A stretch of DNA of 64,000 nt. It comes from Halorubrum rubrum (GTDB lineage: Archaea; Halobacteriota; Halobacteria; Halobacteriales; Haloferacaceae). Shown here piece after piece: positions 25,883 through 34,413 of the stretch. Positions within the stretch are counted from its first letter, which is position 1. Each line of letters opens with the position of its first letter. The notes under the pieces are model-generated. The model ran no database searches. It had not been told where the DNA came from and was given only the letters and a program-made list of their open reading frames with translations. The stretch covers positions 310,001 through 374,000 of the forward strand of contig NZ_JANHDM010000001.1 of the NCBI RefSeq assembly GCF_024494685.1, read 5' to 3'. The position numbers and the translations under genes are program-made.

Positions 25883-27925
25883 GTGACATCCCGGACCATC
25901 CGCGCCCGCGACCGGCCGGTGTTCGGCGTCGACGTGCAGAGCGGCGACGTTCGCGGCGACGACCCCTCCTACGCGCTCGTGATCCTCGACCCGGTCGACG
26001 ACGACGACCCCGACGCCCCGGACGCCGAGGGGCCGCTCGCGCGGGTCACCCGCGACGTGGTCTCCCTCCGGAAGCTCCGCCGGCTGATCGACGACCGCGA
26101 GCCGCTGTACGTCGCCACCGACAACGCCTACGAGCTGGCCCCCGACAAGAACGCGCTCGTTGGCTTTCTGCGGTCCTTGCCGGACGGCACCCGGCTCGTT
26201 CAGGTGACGGGCGCGGAGCGCCCGGAACCCCTCTCGCGGGTCGCCTCCAGACACGGGATCCCGTACGGGAAGAAGCCGATGGAGGAGGCGGAGGCGGCCG
26301 CCCGCCTCGCCGCCGCCAACGTCGGCCACGAGGTGACCGCGTTCACCGACGAGACCACGGTGAAGGTCTCCCGCGGGCGCTCGACCGGGAAGGGCGGCTG
26401 GAGCCAGGACCGCTACACCCGCCGGATCCACGGCAACGTCCGGAAGCGGACCAGACAGGTCCAGTCGAAACTGGAGGAGGCGAACCTCGAGTTCGACCGC
26501 GAGGTGACGGAGAAGTACGGCGGCTACGCGAACGCCGTCTTCACCGTCGAGGCCCGACCCGAGGACATCCCCGTGTCGAACTCGCGCGCGGGCGACGTCC
26601 GCGTCGAGGTCGAACGCGAGCGCCGCGACGGGATCGAGTACGAGCCGCTCGTGAAGCGGCGCGACCGCGTCATCGTCGGGATCGACCCCGGCACCACCAC
26701 CGCGGCCGCGGTGGTCGGCCTCGACGGCACCGTCCACGCGCTCTACTCCTCGCGGACCGCCGACACCGCCGAGGTGACCGAGTGGGTGATCGAGCAGGGG
26801 CGGCCGATCCTCGTCGCCGCCGACGTGGAGCCGATGCCCGAGACCGTCGAGAAGTTCCGTCGCTCCTTCGACGCCGCCGGCTGGCGCCCCACGACGGATC
26901 TCCCGGTCGACGAGAAGCTCCACCGCACGCGGGAGGCGAGCTACGGGAACGACCACGAGCGCGACGCGCTGGCGGCGGCGCTGTACGCCTACGACGCCCA
27001 CGAAGACCAGTTCGAGCGGATCACGGAGAAGACGCCGCCGCGGCTCGACCGCGAGGAGGTGATCGCCGGCGTCGTCGCCGGCGGCGCGTCCGTCGAGGCC
27101 GTCATCGAGGACCTCCGGGAGGACCCCGACGGCGGCGAGGAGGCCGGGGGGAAACACCCAAAAGACCCCACGGAGCCGGAACGCACCGAGGAGGAGGAGA
27201 CGATCCGGCGGCTCCGCGACCGGGTCGACCGGCTGGAGTCGCACGCCGAGTCGCTGGAGGCGGACCTCGCCGAGCGCGACGATCGGATCGAGGAGCTGGA
27301 GGCCGACCTCGAGGAGGCGAAACGCGAGGAGCGGATCGAGGCGCGCAGCCGGCGGATCGTCTCGCGGCTCGAACGCGAGACCGATCGCTTGGAGCGCGAG
27401 CGCGACGAGGCACGCGAGACGGTCGCGGAGCTGGAGGGGAAAGTGGAGACGCTGAAGGAGCTGTGGCGGCTCGACCACTCGAACTTCGACGACGTCGCCG
27501 AGGGACGGGGGCTCGTCAGCGTGAAGCCAGTCGAGCAGTTCACGCTCGACGCGCTCGACGCGGCCGACGAGGCGTACGGGCTCGTCGCCGGCGACGTGGT
27601 CTACCTCCGGGACGCCTCCGGGGCCGGCCGACGGACCGCGGAGCGGCTCGCGGGGACCGACCCGCGGGCGGTGATCCGCGACGGCAACCTCTCGGAGGTC
27701 GCGGATCGAGTGCTCTTCGACGGCGGGATCCCGGTCGTTCCCGCCGATGACGTCCCCGTCCGCGAGGTCGACGAGCTCGCGGTCGCCGAGGAGGCGGCGC
27801 TGGAGGCCGCGATCGACGACTGGGAGTCGCGCGCGGAGCGTCGCCGGCGCGACGAGCGGGCCGAGCGGCTCGACCGGATCATCTCCGAACACCGGGCGGG
27901 GACGAGACTCGAGACGGAGGAGTGA
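25883..27925 (+). CDS. DUF460 protein: RNase H-like domain plus coiled coil
   Basis: A 680-residue archaeal protein. The GTG at 25883 is chosen from the TATA position. Seen: an N-terminal part with VFGVDVQSGDV and a second conserved module VIVGIDPGTTTAAAVVGLDG (about residue 270), both of ASKHA/RNase H-like type with acidic residues, then ASYGNDHERDALAAALYAY, which in the RuvC-like fold supplies late acidic residues. Residues about 430-530 form a long charged coiled coil (DRVDRLESHAESLEADLAER...). A C-terminal alpha/beta domain follows (VYLRDASGAGRRTAERL). Conserved across archaea, possibly a nuclease, with no proven role. Confidence 0.88.
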   Translation: MTSRTIRARDRPVFGVDVQSGDVRGDDPSYALVILDPVDDDDPDAPDAEGPLARVTRDVVSLRKLRRLIDDREPLYVATDNAYELAPDKNALVGFLRSLPDGTRLVQVTGAERPEPLSRVASRHGIPYGKKPMEEAEAAARLAAANVGHEVTAFTDETTVKVSRGRSTGKGGWSQDRYTRRIHGNVRKRTRQVQSKLEEANLEFDREVTEKYGGYANAVFTVEARPEDIPVSNSRAGDVRVEVERERRDGIEYEPLVKRRDRVIVGIDPGTTTAAAVVGLDGTVHALYSSRTADTAEVTEWVIEQGRPILVAADVEPMPETVEKFRRSFDAAGWRPTTDLPVDEKLHRTREASYGNDHERDALAAALYAYDAHEDQFERITEKTPPRLDREEVIAGVVAGGASVEAVIEDLREDPDGGEEAGGKHPKDPTEPERTEEEETIRRLRDRVDRLESHAESLEADLAERDDRIEELEADLEEAKREERIEARSRRIVSRLERETDRLERERDEARETVAELEGKVETLKELWRLDHSNFDDVAEGRGLVSVKPVEQFTLDALDAADEAYGLVAGDVVYLRDASGAGRRTAERLAGTDPRAVIRDGNLSEVADRVLFDGGIPVVPADDVPVREVDELAVAEEAALEAAIDDWESRAERRRRDERAERLDRIISEHRAGTRLETEE

Positions 27926-27987
27926 CCGCCGACCCGGACCGGCGCGTTTCCAGAAGTCATATGCCGAGCGGTCGCGCTATCGTAGCC

Positions 27988-28974
27988 ATGGACGCCCACG
28001 AGCGGATCACCCGGAACACGGCCGAGGTGGTCACCGAGGAGGAGATCGAGACGCTGGCCGACGACCCCGACGGCAAGCGGGCGTACGTCGGCTACGAGCC
28101 CTCCGGCGTCCTCCACATCGGCCACATGCTCACGGCGAACAAGCTGATCGACCTCCAGGAGGCCGGCTTCGAGGTCACCGTCCTGCTCGCGGACGTCCAC
28201 GCGTACCTCAACGACAAGGGGTCGTTCGCGGACATCCGGAGCACCGCCGAACGGATGCGCGACCAGTTCATCGCCTACGGGCTCGACGAGTCGAACACCC
28301 AGTTCGTGCTCGGCTCCGATTTCCAGCTCGACGAGGACTACACGCTCGACCTCCACGCGCTCGAGCTGGAGACGACGCTCGCGCGCGCCGAGCGGGCCAT
28401 GGCCGACATCAAGTCGGGCGACTCGGTGAAGGTCTCACAGGCGGTCTACCCGCTGATGCAGGCGCTCGACATCCCGTACCTCGGGGTCGACCTCGCGGTC
28501 GGCGGGATGGAACAGCGGAAGGTCCACATGCTCGCGCGCGACGTGCTCCCGAGCATCGACCGCGAGCCGCCGACGAGCCTCCACACCCCGCTCATCGCCG
28601 ACCTCGGCACCGGCGAGGGGAAGATGTCCTCCAGTACGGGCGTCACCATCTCGATGGAGGACTCCCGCGAGGCGATCGAGGAGAAGGTGAACAAGGCGTA
28701 CTGCCCGCCGACGGCCGACCCCGAGCCGACCGAGGAGGGCGTCGAGCGCGAGAACCCCGTCCTCCAGGTGTTCGAGTACCACGTCTTCCCGCGGTTCGAG
28801 ACCGTCGTCGTCGAGCGTCCCGCGGAGTACGGCGGCGACCTCGAGTACGCGGAGTACGACGCGCTCGAGGCCGACCTCGAGTCCGGCGAGCTCCACCCGG
28901 CGGACGCCAAGGGGGCGCTCGCGGCGTACCTCGACCGACTCGTCGCGCCCGGCCGCGAACAGCTCGCGGAGTAG
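27988..28974 (+). CDS. tyrS: Tyrosyl-tRNA synthetase
   Basis: 328 residues from the ATG at 27988 (MDAHERITRNTAEVVTEEE). Class I signatures are the HIGH motif in GVLHIGHML and KMSSS in GEGKMSSSTGV. The length and the motif style are those of archaeal/eukaryotic TyrRS rather than bacterial. It charges tRNA-Tyr with tyrosine. It follows the DUF460 gene on the same strand after 62 bp, so it may share a transcript. Confidence 0.96.
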   Translation: MDAHERITRNTAEVVTEEEIETLADDPDGKRAYVGYEPSGVLHIGHMLTANKLIDLQEAGFEVTVLLADVHAYLNDKGSFADIRSTAERMRDQFIAYGLDESNTQFVLGSDFQLDEDYTLDLHALELETTLARAERAMADIKSGDSVKVSQAVYPLMQALDIPYLGVDLAVGGMEQRKVHMLARDVLPSIDREPPTSLHTPLIADLGTGEGKMSSSTGVTISMEDSREAIEEKVNKAYCPPTADPEPTEEGVERENPVLQVFEYHVFPRFETVVVERPAEYGGDLEYAEYDALEADLESGELHPADAKGALAAYLDRLVAPGREQLAE

Positions 28975-29044
28975 CCGCGACGACCGTAGCTACCGTCATC
29001 GAGTAGCCGCGACGACGACCGCGACCGCCGCCGGGCCCCCGTTC

Positions 29045-29788
29045 TCACCTCCCGCCGCCGACCGGGCAGGTCCCGTCGAGACAGCGTCGGCCGGTCGCCG
29101 TCTCGAACGCCGGCAGTCCGCAGTCGCACTCGTCGACGGCGACGCCCGACGGGATCGAGAAGGTGGTCTCGCAGTCGGAGTCGTTCTCGCAGGCGAGGTA
29201 GACGCGGCCGGGCGCGAACCGAACCCGGAGGTCGCCCCCGCAGTCCGGGCACTCCCAGACGCGGTCGAACCGGTCGCGGACCGCCTCGAAGAGCGGGTCA
29301 CACGACGGGTCCAGACAGAGGTGGAACGCCTCGCCGCGCTCGACGCGGATCTTCGGCAGCCCGCACGCCTCGCAGGTCGCGTCCGTGACGCTCGCCCCGG
29401 CGGGGAGCCCCCACCGACGCTCGCAGTCGAGACAGACCACGTCGCCGCGCGAGCGCACGAGCGACCCACCGTCGTCGGGACAGGTTCCGACCGGGATCCC
29501 GGCCTCGGTGACCGGAAGCGCCCGGCTGGCGGTCGCCCCCTCGGCGACGACGCGGAGCCGCCGGGATCCCTCCCGTGCGGTGACGGTGAAGCCCGTCCCG
29601 TCGCCCTCGACGACGACGGAGTCCGGACGGGTGAGCCACGCCACGGGCTGGTAGCCGTCGGCGTCGTGGACGAGCGTGGTGTTGTCGGGTTTGATCAGGA
29701 CGACGACGCGGCCGCGGTGGGTGCGGGTCCGGTCGCCCCGTTCGGTCACTCGACAGTCGCCGGCGAGGACGCGAAGGCGTGCTGGCAT
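29045..29788 (-). CDS. NucS N-domain-like protein with topoisomerase-type zinc ribbons
   Basis: 247 residues. Residues 1-60 match the N-terminal DNA-binding domain of NucS: VVVLIKPDNTTLVHDADGYQ here against [19 protein letters not shown] in the gene at 8951-9709. The RecB-like nuclease domain is absent. Instead there are about seven cysteine pairs or triads (CPDDGG, CLDCE, CEACG, CLDPSC, CPDCG, CENDSDC, CDCG/CLDGTC), arranged as several zinc ribbons like the C-terminal fingers of topoisomerase I. It is likely a nucleic-acid-binding protein; a role in repair is inference from the shared domain. It lies between tyrS and the deaminase gene. Confidence 0.85.
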   Translation of the reverse strand: MPARLRVLAGDCRVTERGDRTRTHRGRVVVLIKPDNTTLVHDADGYQPVAWLTRPDSVVVEGDGTGFTVTAREGSRRLRVVAEGATASRALPVTEAGIPVGTCPDDGGSLVRSRGDVVCLDCERRWGLPAGASVTDATCEACGLPKIRVERGEAFHLCLDPSCDPLFEAVRDRFDRVWECPDCGGDLRVRFAPGRVYLACENDSDCETTFSIPSGVAVDECDCGLPAFETATGRRCLDGTCPVGGGR

Positions 29789-29829
29789 GCGCCGACTGGC
29801 CGCGGCATGCGGCTTAAGCGGTCGCCAGC

Positions 29830-31149
29830 TCAGGACGCCTCCTCGACCCGCGAGACGAGGTCGCTCGCGGCCGCGGCGGCGCGGGCGCGGATCGCGTCGG
29901 AATCGAGCGTCAGCACCTCCCGGTCGCGCATGAGGACGCGCCCGTCACAGACGGTGTGACGCACGTCGCTGCCGCGGACCGCGTACGCGAGGTGCGAGAC
30001 CGGGTCGTGAACCGGCGTCAGGTGCGGCCGATCGAGGTCGACGACCGCGAGGTCGGCGGCCGCTCCCGCCGCGATCCGCCCGCCGGGCAGGCCGAGCGCG
30101 TCCGCGCCGCCCGCGGTCGCCATCTCCACGACGGCCTCCGCGGGCACCGCGCTCGCGTCGTCCGCGGCGAGTTTGCCGACCATCGCGGCGTCGCGCATCT
30201 CGTCGAACAGGTCGAGGTCGTTGTTCGAGGCCGCCCCGTCGGTCCCGAGCGCGACGGTGACGCCCGCCTCGCGCAGGCGCTGAACGGGGGCCATCCCGCT
30301 CGCGAGCTTCATGTTCGATGCCGGACAGTGAACGGCCGCGGTCCCCGTGTCGGCGAGCAGTTCGATCTCCGCGTCGTCGACGTGGACACAGTGGGCGAGG
30401 AAGTTCTCGGGCCCGAGCGCGCCGAGGTCGTCGGCGTACGCGAGTGGTCGTTCGCCGCGCTCCTCGAGGATCGGGTCGACCTCCGCGCGCGTCTCGTTTG
30501 CGTGGAGGTGGACGGGGACGTCCTCCGCCGCGGCCCGCTCGATCCCCTCGCGGAGGTACGCCTCGCCGACCGTCGTCAGCGAGTGGGGCATGAACGCGGT
30601 TCGCACCCGGCCGTCGGCGGCCCCGTCGAGGTCGGCGGCGACCGCGAGGCTCTCCTCGACGTCCGCGACCGCTTCCGCTTCCGATTTCCCGACCGTGACG
30701 ACCCCGTGGCCGAGGCGCGCGCGAACGCCCGCGCGGTCGACCACGTCGGCGACGCGGTCGGTCGCGAAGTACATGTCCGCGAAGGCGGTCGTCCCCGACC
30801 GGATCATCTCGAGGACGCCGAGCTCGGCCCCGACCTCGATGTCGTCGTCGGTGAGTTCCGCCTCCGCGGGCCAGACGTCCTCCCGAAGCCACGCGTCGAG
30901 CGGCTTGTCGTCCGCGTAGCCGCGCAGCAGGGTCATCGAGACGTGGGTGTGCGCGTTGACCAGACCGGGGATCACCAGTCCGCCCGTCGCGTCGAGGATC
31001 TCCGCGGCGTCGTCGACGTGGTCGGCGACCGCGTCGTCTCCGCCGACGGCGAGGACCGTCCCCGTCTCCCGGTCGACGACGACGTCACCCTCGCGCACGC
31101 GGCCGTCAGGGTGGAGGACCCGTCCGCCCGTGATACACAGCGTGTCCAT
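29830..31149 (-). CDS. Amidohydrolase: 5'-methylthioadenosine/S-adenosylhomocysteine deaminase type
   Basis: 439 residues of the TatD/ATZ-like amidohydrolase superfamily. Metal ligands are the His pair in NAHTHVSM, His in VHLHANETRAEVD, His in LAHCVHVDD and Asp in LGTDGAASNND; these are the set for a mononuclear zinc or iron centre. Conserved SGTTAFADMYF and HCPASNMKLASG identify the MtaD/SahD subgroup (DadD-like), which deaminate SAH, MTA or 5'-deoxyadenosine. This could convert SAH to S-inosylhomocysteine before hydrolysis, as shown for methanogens. ahcY is in the window at 10320-11609. Confidence 0.92.
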   Translation of the reverse strand: MDTLCITGGRVLHPDGRVREGDVVVDRETGTVLAVGGDDAVADHVDDAAEILDATGGLVIPGLVNAHTHVSMTLLRGYADDKPLDAWLREDVWPAEAELTDDDIEVGAELGVLEMIRSGTTAFADMYFATDRVADVVDRAGVRARLGHGVVTVGKSEAEAVADVEESLAVAADLDGAADGRVRTAFMPHSLTTVGEAYLREGIERAAAEDVPVHLHANETRAEVDPILEERGERPLAYADDLGALGPENFLAHCVHVDDAEIELLADTGTAAVHCPASNMKLASGMAPVQRLREAGVTVALGTDGAASNNDLDLFDEMRDAAMVGKLAADDASAVPAEAVVEMATAGGADALGLPGGRIAAGAAADLAVVDLDRPHLTPVHDPVSHLAYAVRGSDVRHTVCDGRVLMRDREVLTLDSDAIRARAAAAASDLVSRVEEAS

Positions 31150-31212
31150 GCGGGTCGGTTTCGCGCCGCGGGCCTAACGCCTTCCGTTCGTCGTCGGGTC
31201 GTCGACCGCCGC

Positions 31213-32493
31213 CTACCCCGCGTCGACGACGGTGTACAGCGTGAGCGCGACCGTCGCCCCCGCCGCCGGGACGAGGGCCAAGAGCAGGAACGTCCGCCCG
31301 ACGGTCGTGGCGTCGAGGAGGAAGCCGGCGAGCGCCGCGCCGGCCGCGCCGATCCCGAAGTTCGCGAGGTAGGTGTAGCCGTACGAGAGCCCGCGCCCGT
31401 CCGGCGGGCTGTACACGGCGATGGCGGCCTGATACAGCGGCTGGATCGAGAAGAGCACGAAGCCGAAGACGGCGCTGATGGCGACGAGCGGCCAGAGCCC
31501 GGCCTCGGCGACCGGGATGAAGGCCACGGCGAGGACGACGAGCGCGCCGAAGACGGCCGCCAGCCCCGCCGACACCGGGATCCGGTCGGTGAGCTTCCCG
31601 CCGACGTACTGGCCGGCGATCCCGACCGTCAACAGCCCCGCGTAGAGGTAGGAGGCGAGGTCGAACTCCTCGGCCATCGGGCTGTCGGGCGCGAAGAGGC
31701 CGAGCGTCTCCGAGACGTCCGGGAGATAGCCGCCCAGCACGTCCGGCAGGAAGGTGAGCACCCCGCGGTAGAACACCCCGTTCATGAGGACGACCGCCAT
31801 CGCGAGCGCGAACCCGAGGGTGAAGAGCGCCCGGCTGTCGGCGAGGAACCCGGCGAGGGAGTCGGGCGCGCCGGAGCGACCGTCGTCCGCGGCCTCGTCG
31901 TCGGCGTCGCCACCGTCGTCCCCGCCGACGTCGACGGCCGCCATCTCGTCGAACTCGGCGGTCAGCGCGTACGCGACCGCGAGCACGGCGGGCACGACGA
32001 GCAGCGCGGAGACGAGCCGCCAGTCGAAGACGATGAGCAGCGAGGCGGTGACGAGCGGTCCGAACGCGATCCCCAGGTTGCCGGCCATCCCGTGGTACGC
32101 GAAGCCGGTGCCGCTCTCGGAGACGCCCGTCGAGATCAGCGAGAGCGACGCCGGGTGGTGGACGCTCGCGAAGACGCCCCACAGCGCGAGCGCGAGCGCG
32201 ATGGTCGCCGTCCCCTGCGCGGCGCTCAAGAGCAGGAAGGACGCGCCCATTCCGGCCAGCCCGATCAGCACCATCGACTTCGTACTGTAGCGGTCGGCGA
32301 GGAGGCCGCTCGGGAGCGCCCCGATCCCGAAGAGCGCGTAGCCGACCGCGACGATGGTGCCGATCGCCGCGGTCGTCGCGGAGAACTCCGAGAGCCAGAT
32401 CACGACGAGGATCGGGATCGAGAGCTCGTAGGTGTGGACGATCGCGTGGGACACCATCGTGAACGCCACGATCGACCGGCCGTTCTCGTTCAT
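31213..32493 (-). CDS. Major facilitator superfamily transporter
   Basis: 426 residues with 12 predicted transmembrane segments. Between helices 6 and 7 is a long acidic loop (EFDEMAAVDVGGDDGGDADDE), a common haloarchaeal insertion. The N-terminal half has VSHAIVHTYELSIPI and the loop LPSGLLADRYSTK (an MFS motif-A-like GxLADR). Substrate is unknown; similarity in style is with fosmidomycin-resistance-like MFS. It stands upstream on the minus strand of the deaminase gene (about 60 bp apart) and could share a message. Confidence 0.9.
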   Translation of the reverse strand: MNENGRSIVAFTMVSHAIVHTYELSIPILVVIWLSEFSATTAAIGTIVAVGYALFGIGALPSGLLADRYSTKSMVLIGLAGMGASFLLLSAAQGTATIALALALWGVFASVHHPASLSLISTGVSESGTGFAYHGMAGNLGIAFGPLVTASLLIVFDWRLVSALLVVPAVLAVAYALTAEFDEMAAVDVGGDDGGDADDEAADDGRSGAPDSLAGFLADSRALFTLGFALAMAVVLMNGVFYRGVLTFLPDVLGGYLPDVSETLGLFAPDSPMAEEFDLASYLYAGLLTVGIAGQYVGGKLTDRIPVSAGLAAVFGALVVLAVAFIPVAEAGLWPLVAISAVFGFVLFSIQPLYQAAIAVYSPPDGRGLSYGYTYLANFGIGAAGAALAGFLLDATTVGRTFLLLALVPAAGATVALTLYTVVDAG

Positions 32494-32625
32494 TTACGTC
32501 CACGAGGCGCGGCGCGTGGGTAAAGCGTATCGAAGCCGGCGGGTGACGCGGGAACCCGCACCGCTCCGTCCCCGGAAACGAGGCGGCTCCGAAGCTTCTT
32601 ACGCCGCCGGACCGCGCCTTCGACC

Positions 32626-32967
32626 ATGGCCACCGACGCCCAACAGGCGTGTTTCGAGGCGGGGATCAAGTTCGGCTCGCTGTACCACCAGTTCGCGGGG
32701 ACGCCCGTGAGCCCGGCGAGCACGCGGAGCCTGGAGGCCGCGATGGCGGAGGCGATCGAGAACCAGCCGTTCTGTGAGTCGGTCGACGTGACGATCCACG
32801 ACGACCGCGTCGCGGACGCGATCGACCACGCGAACGGCTACACCGAGCTGACGGGCTCGCTCATGGACGTCGAGATGCGGATCGACTACGAGGGCGTCGT
32901 CGTCGACGCGCGGATGGAGACGGTCGACGGCTACCCGCTGATGGAGCTGGCCTCGGTGGCGGAGTGA
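32626..32967 (+). CDS. mptD: Archaeal dihydroneopterin aldolase (MptD family)
   Basis: 113 residues matching the archaeal type of dihydroneopterin aldolase, unrelated to bacterial FolB: CFEAGIKFGSLYHQFAGTPV at the N-terminus, HANGYTELTGSLMDVEMRI in the middle and DGYPLMELA near the end. It releases glycolaldehyde from 7,8-dihydroneopterin to give 6-hydroxymethyl-7,8-dihydropterin, a step in tetrahydrofolate or methanopterin synthesis. Single gene; no other pterin gene is adjacent. Confidence 0.92.
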   Translation: MATDAQQACFEAGIKFGSLYHQFAGTPVSPASTRSLEAAMAEAIENQPFCESVDVTIHDDRVADAIDHANGYTELTGSLMDVEMRIDYEGVVVDARMETVDGYPLMELASVAE

Positions 32968-33064
32968 CCCGACCGGGGGCTTCCACGGGGAGGGTCCCCA
33001 CGAACGCGACGCCCGGATCCACGAGAGGCGCATCAGCGTTCGTCCACAAGGGAGCACGGTAAGC

Positions 33065-33132
33065 ACAATAGATAGGAACTATATTGTCAATATGTGATTG
33101 AATATTCGAACAATCCGGACAATAAGTTTATG
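33065..33132 (+). promoter_or_regulatory. AT-rich promoter region of the aminotransferase gene
   Basis: This stretch is markedly AT-rich. It contains an inverted repeat ACAATA...TATTGT (33065-33087), the palindrome GAATATTC (33100-33107) and a TATA-like TTTATG at 33127-33132, about 33 bp before the ATG. The palindromes lie just upstream of TATA, where an activator or repressor would bind. Confidence 0.5.
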
Positions 33133-33164
33133 TTAGTGAAGACGGGTTCGGTAGACGATATCGA

Positions 33165-34397
33165 ATGGACGGATCCGAATCGGACGACCTCGATCACCTG
33201 TTCAGCGAGACGGTCCGGGAGACGATGGACGGCTCCGTGTACGGGGCGTGGCGATCGATCCGGGACGCGGACGCCGTCCCGCTGAGCTTCGGCTTCCCGT
33301 ATCCGGAGTCGTTCCCGAACGGGGAGCTGGTCTCGGCGGCCGAGTCCCTCTTCGAGTACGAGGGGGATCGCGCGCTCCAGTACGGCGGCGGCGAGTACGC
33401 GGACGCGCTCCCGGCGGTGATCGTCGAGCGGGCCCGCGACCGCGGGATCGACTGTACGACCTCGCAGGTCCACCTGACGAACGGCGCGACGAACGCGATA
33501 GACACGGCGTGTCAGACCTTCCTCGACCGCGGCGACACCGTGTTCGTCGAGGCACCCACGTTCATGGGCGCGTTGCGGCTGTTCCGTAACTACGGGGTCG
33601 ACATCGAGGACTGCGAGATGGACGAGAACGGGCTCGACGTCGAGGCGCTCGCCGCCGACCTCGCGGCCCGCGAGGAGGCGGGCGACCCGCTGCCGAAGCT
33701 CCTGTACACGATCCCCAACTTCCACAACCCGACCGGCGTGACGCTTCCCGAGGGTCGACGCGAGCGGCTCCTCGAGCTCGCGGAGACGTACGACTTCCTG
33801 GTCCTCGAGGACGACCCGTACGGACAGCTCCGGTACGACGGGACGGAGCCGCCGCCGATCAGGGCGCTCGACGGGACCGGGCGGGCGATCCGGATCAACA
33901 CGTTCTCGAAGACGGTCGCTCCGGGCGTCCGAACCGGATGGATCATCGCCGAGGAACCGTTCGTCGAGCAGTTCGACCGGATCAACGCGGGCGGAGAGCC
34001 CAGCTACACCCGCGGGCTCATCGCCCGATACGCGGAGGAAGGCCGGCTCGATCGGGCCATCGAGGAGCTGTGTGCGGGGTATCGAGAGCGACGGGATCGG
34101 ATGATGGAGAGCCTCGCGGATCGGATGCCGCCGGGAACGACGTGGAGCGAGCCGGACGGCGGATTCTTCGTCTGGGTGGAGTTCCCCGAGGGCGTCGACG
34201 CGGAAGGGATGCTCCCCGACGCCATCGACGAGGGCGTGACGTACCTCCCCGGCTCGTTCTTCTACGCCGGCGACAACGGCACGCGTCACGCGCGGCTGTC
34301 GTTCAGCCACGTCCCGCCCGCCGCGATCGACGAGGGGATCGCGGCGCTGGCGACCGCGGTGCGTGCGGAGGTTCCCGCGATCGGGGCGGGCGACTGA
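33165..34397 (+). CDS. PLP-dependent aminotransferase (class I, 2-aminoadipate/aromatic type)
   Basis: 410 residues of fold type I. Seen are LQYGGGEYADALPAVI, VHLTNGATNAIDTACQTFL, NFHNPTGVTL (Asn contacting PLP), VLEDDPYGQLRYDG with the Asp for the pyridine nitrogen, and INTFSKTVAPGVRTGW with the Schiff-base Lys near residue 249. The pattern is that of the LysN/ARO8 group without the N-terminal HTH of MocR. The likely reaction is transamination of an amino acid with 2-oxoglutarate. Beside it lies, on the other strand, a D-2-hydroxyacid dehydrogenase, and further on a polyamine-type importer; together they may catabolise an amino compound. Confidence 0.9.
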   Translation: MDGSESDDLDHLFSETVRETMDGSVYGAWRSIRDADAVPLSFGFPYPESFPNGELVSAAESLFEYEGDRALQYGGGEYADALPAVIVERARDRGIDCTTSQVHLTNGATNAIDTACQTFLDRGDTVFVEAPTFMGALRLFRNYGVDIEDCEMDENGLDVEALAADLAAREEAGDPLPKLLYTIPNFHNPTGVTLPEGRRERLLELAETYDFLVLEDDPYGQLRYDGTEPPPIRALDGTGRAIRINTFSKTVAPGVRTGWIIAEEPFVEQFDRINAGGEPSYTRGLIARYAEEGRLDRAIEELCAGYRERRDRMMESLADRMPPGTTWSEPDGGFFVWVEFPEGVDAEGMLPDAIDEGVTYLPGSFFYAGDNGTRHARLSFSHVPPAAIDEGIAALATAVRAEVPAIGAGD

Positions 34398-34413
34398 GCC
34401 GCCCGAGGGGCAG

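Noticed and set aside
25871-27892. Minus-strand open frame opposite the DUF460 gene
   Set aside because: Shadow frame with Leu/Val/Asp bias; the plus strand carries clear motifs, a coiled coil and the promoter.
29956-32523. Plus-strand open frame of 855 codons
   Set aside because: It is the antisense shadow of the deaminase and MFS genes; Arg/Asp/Val-rich with no domain.
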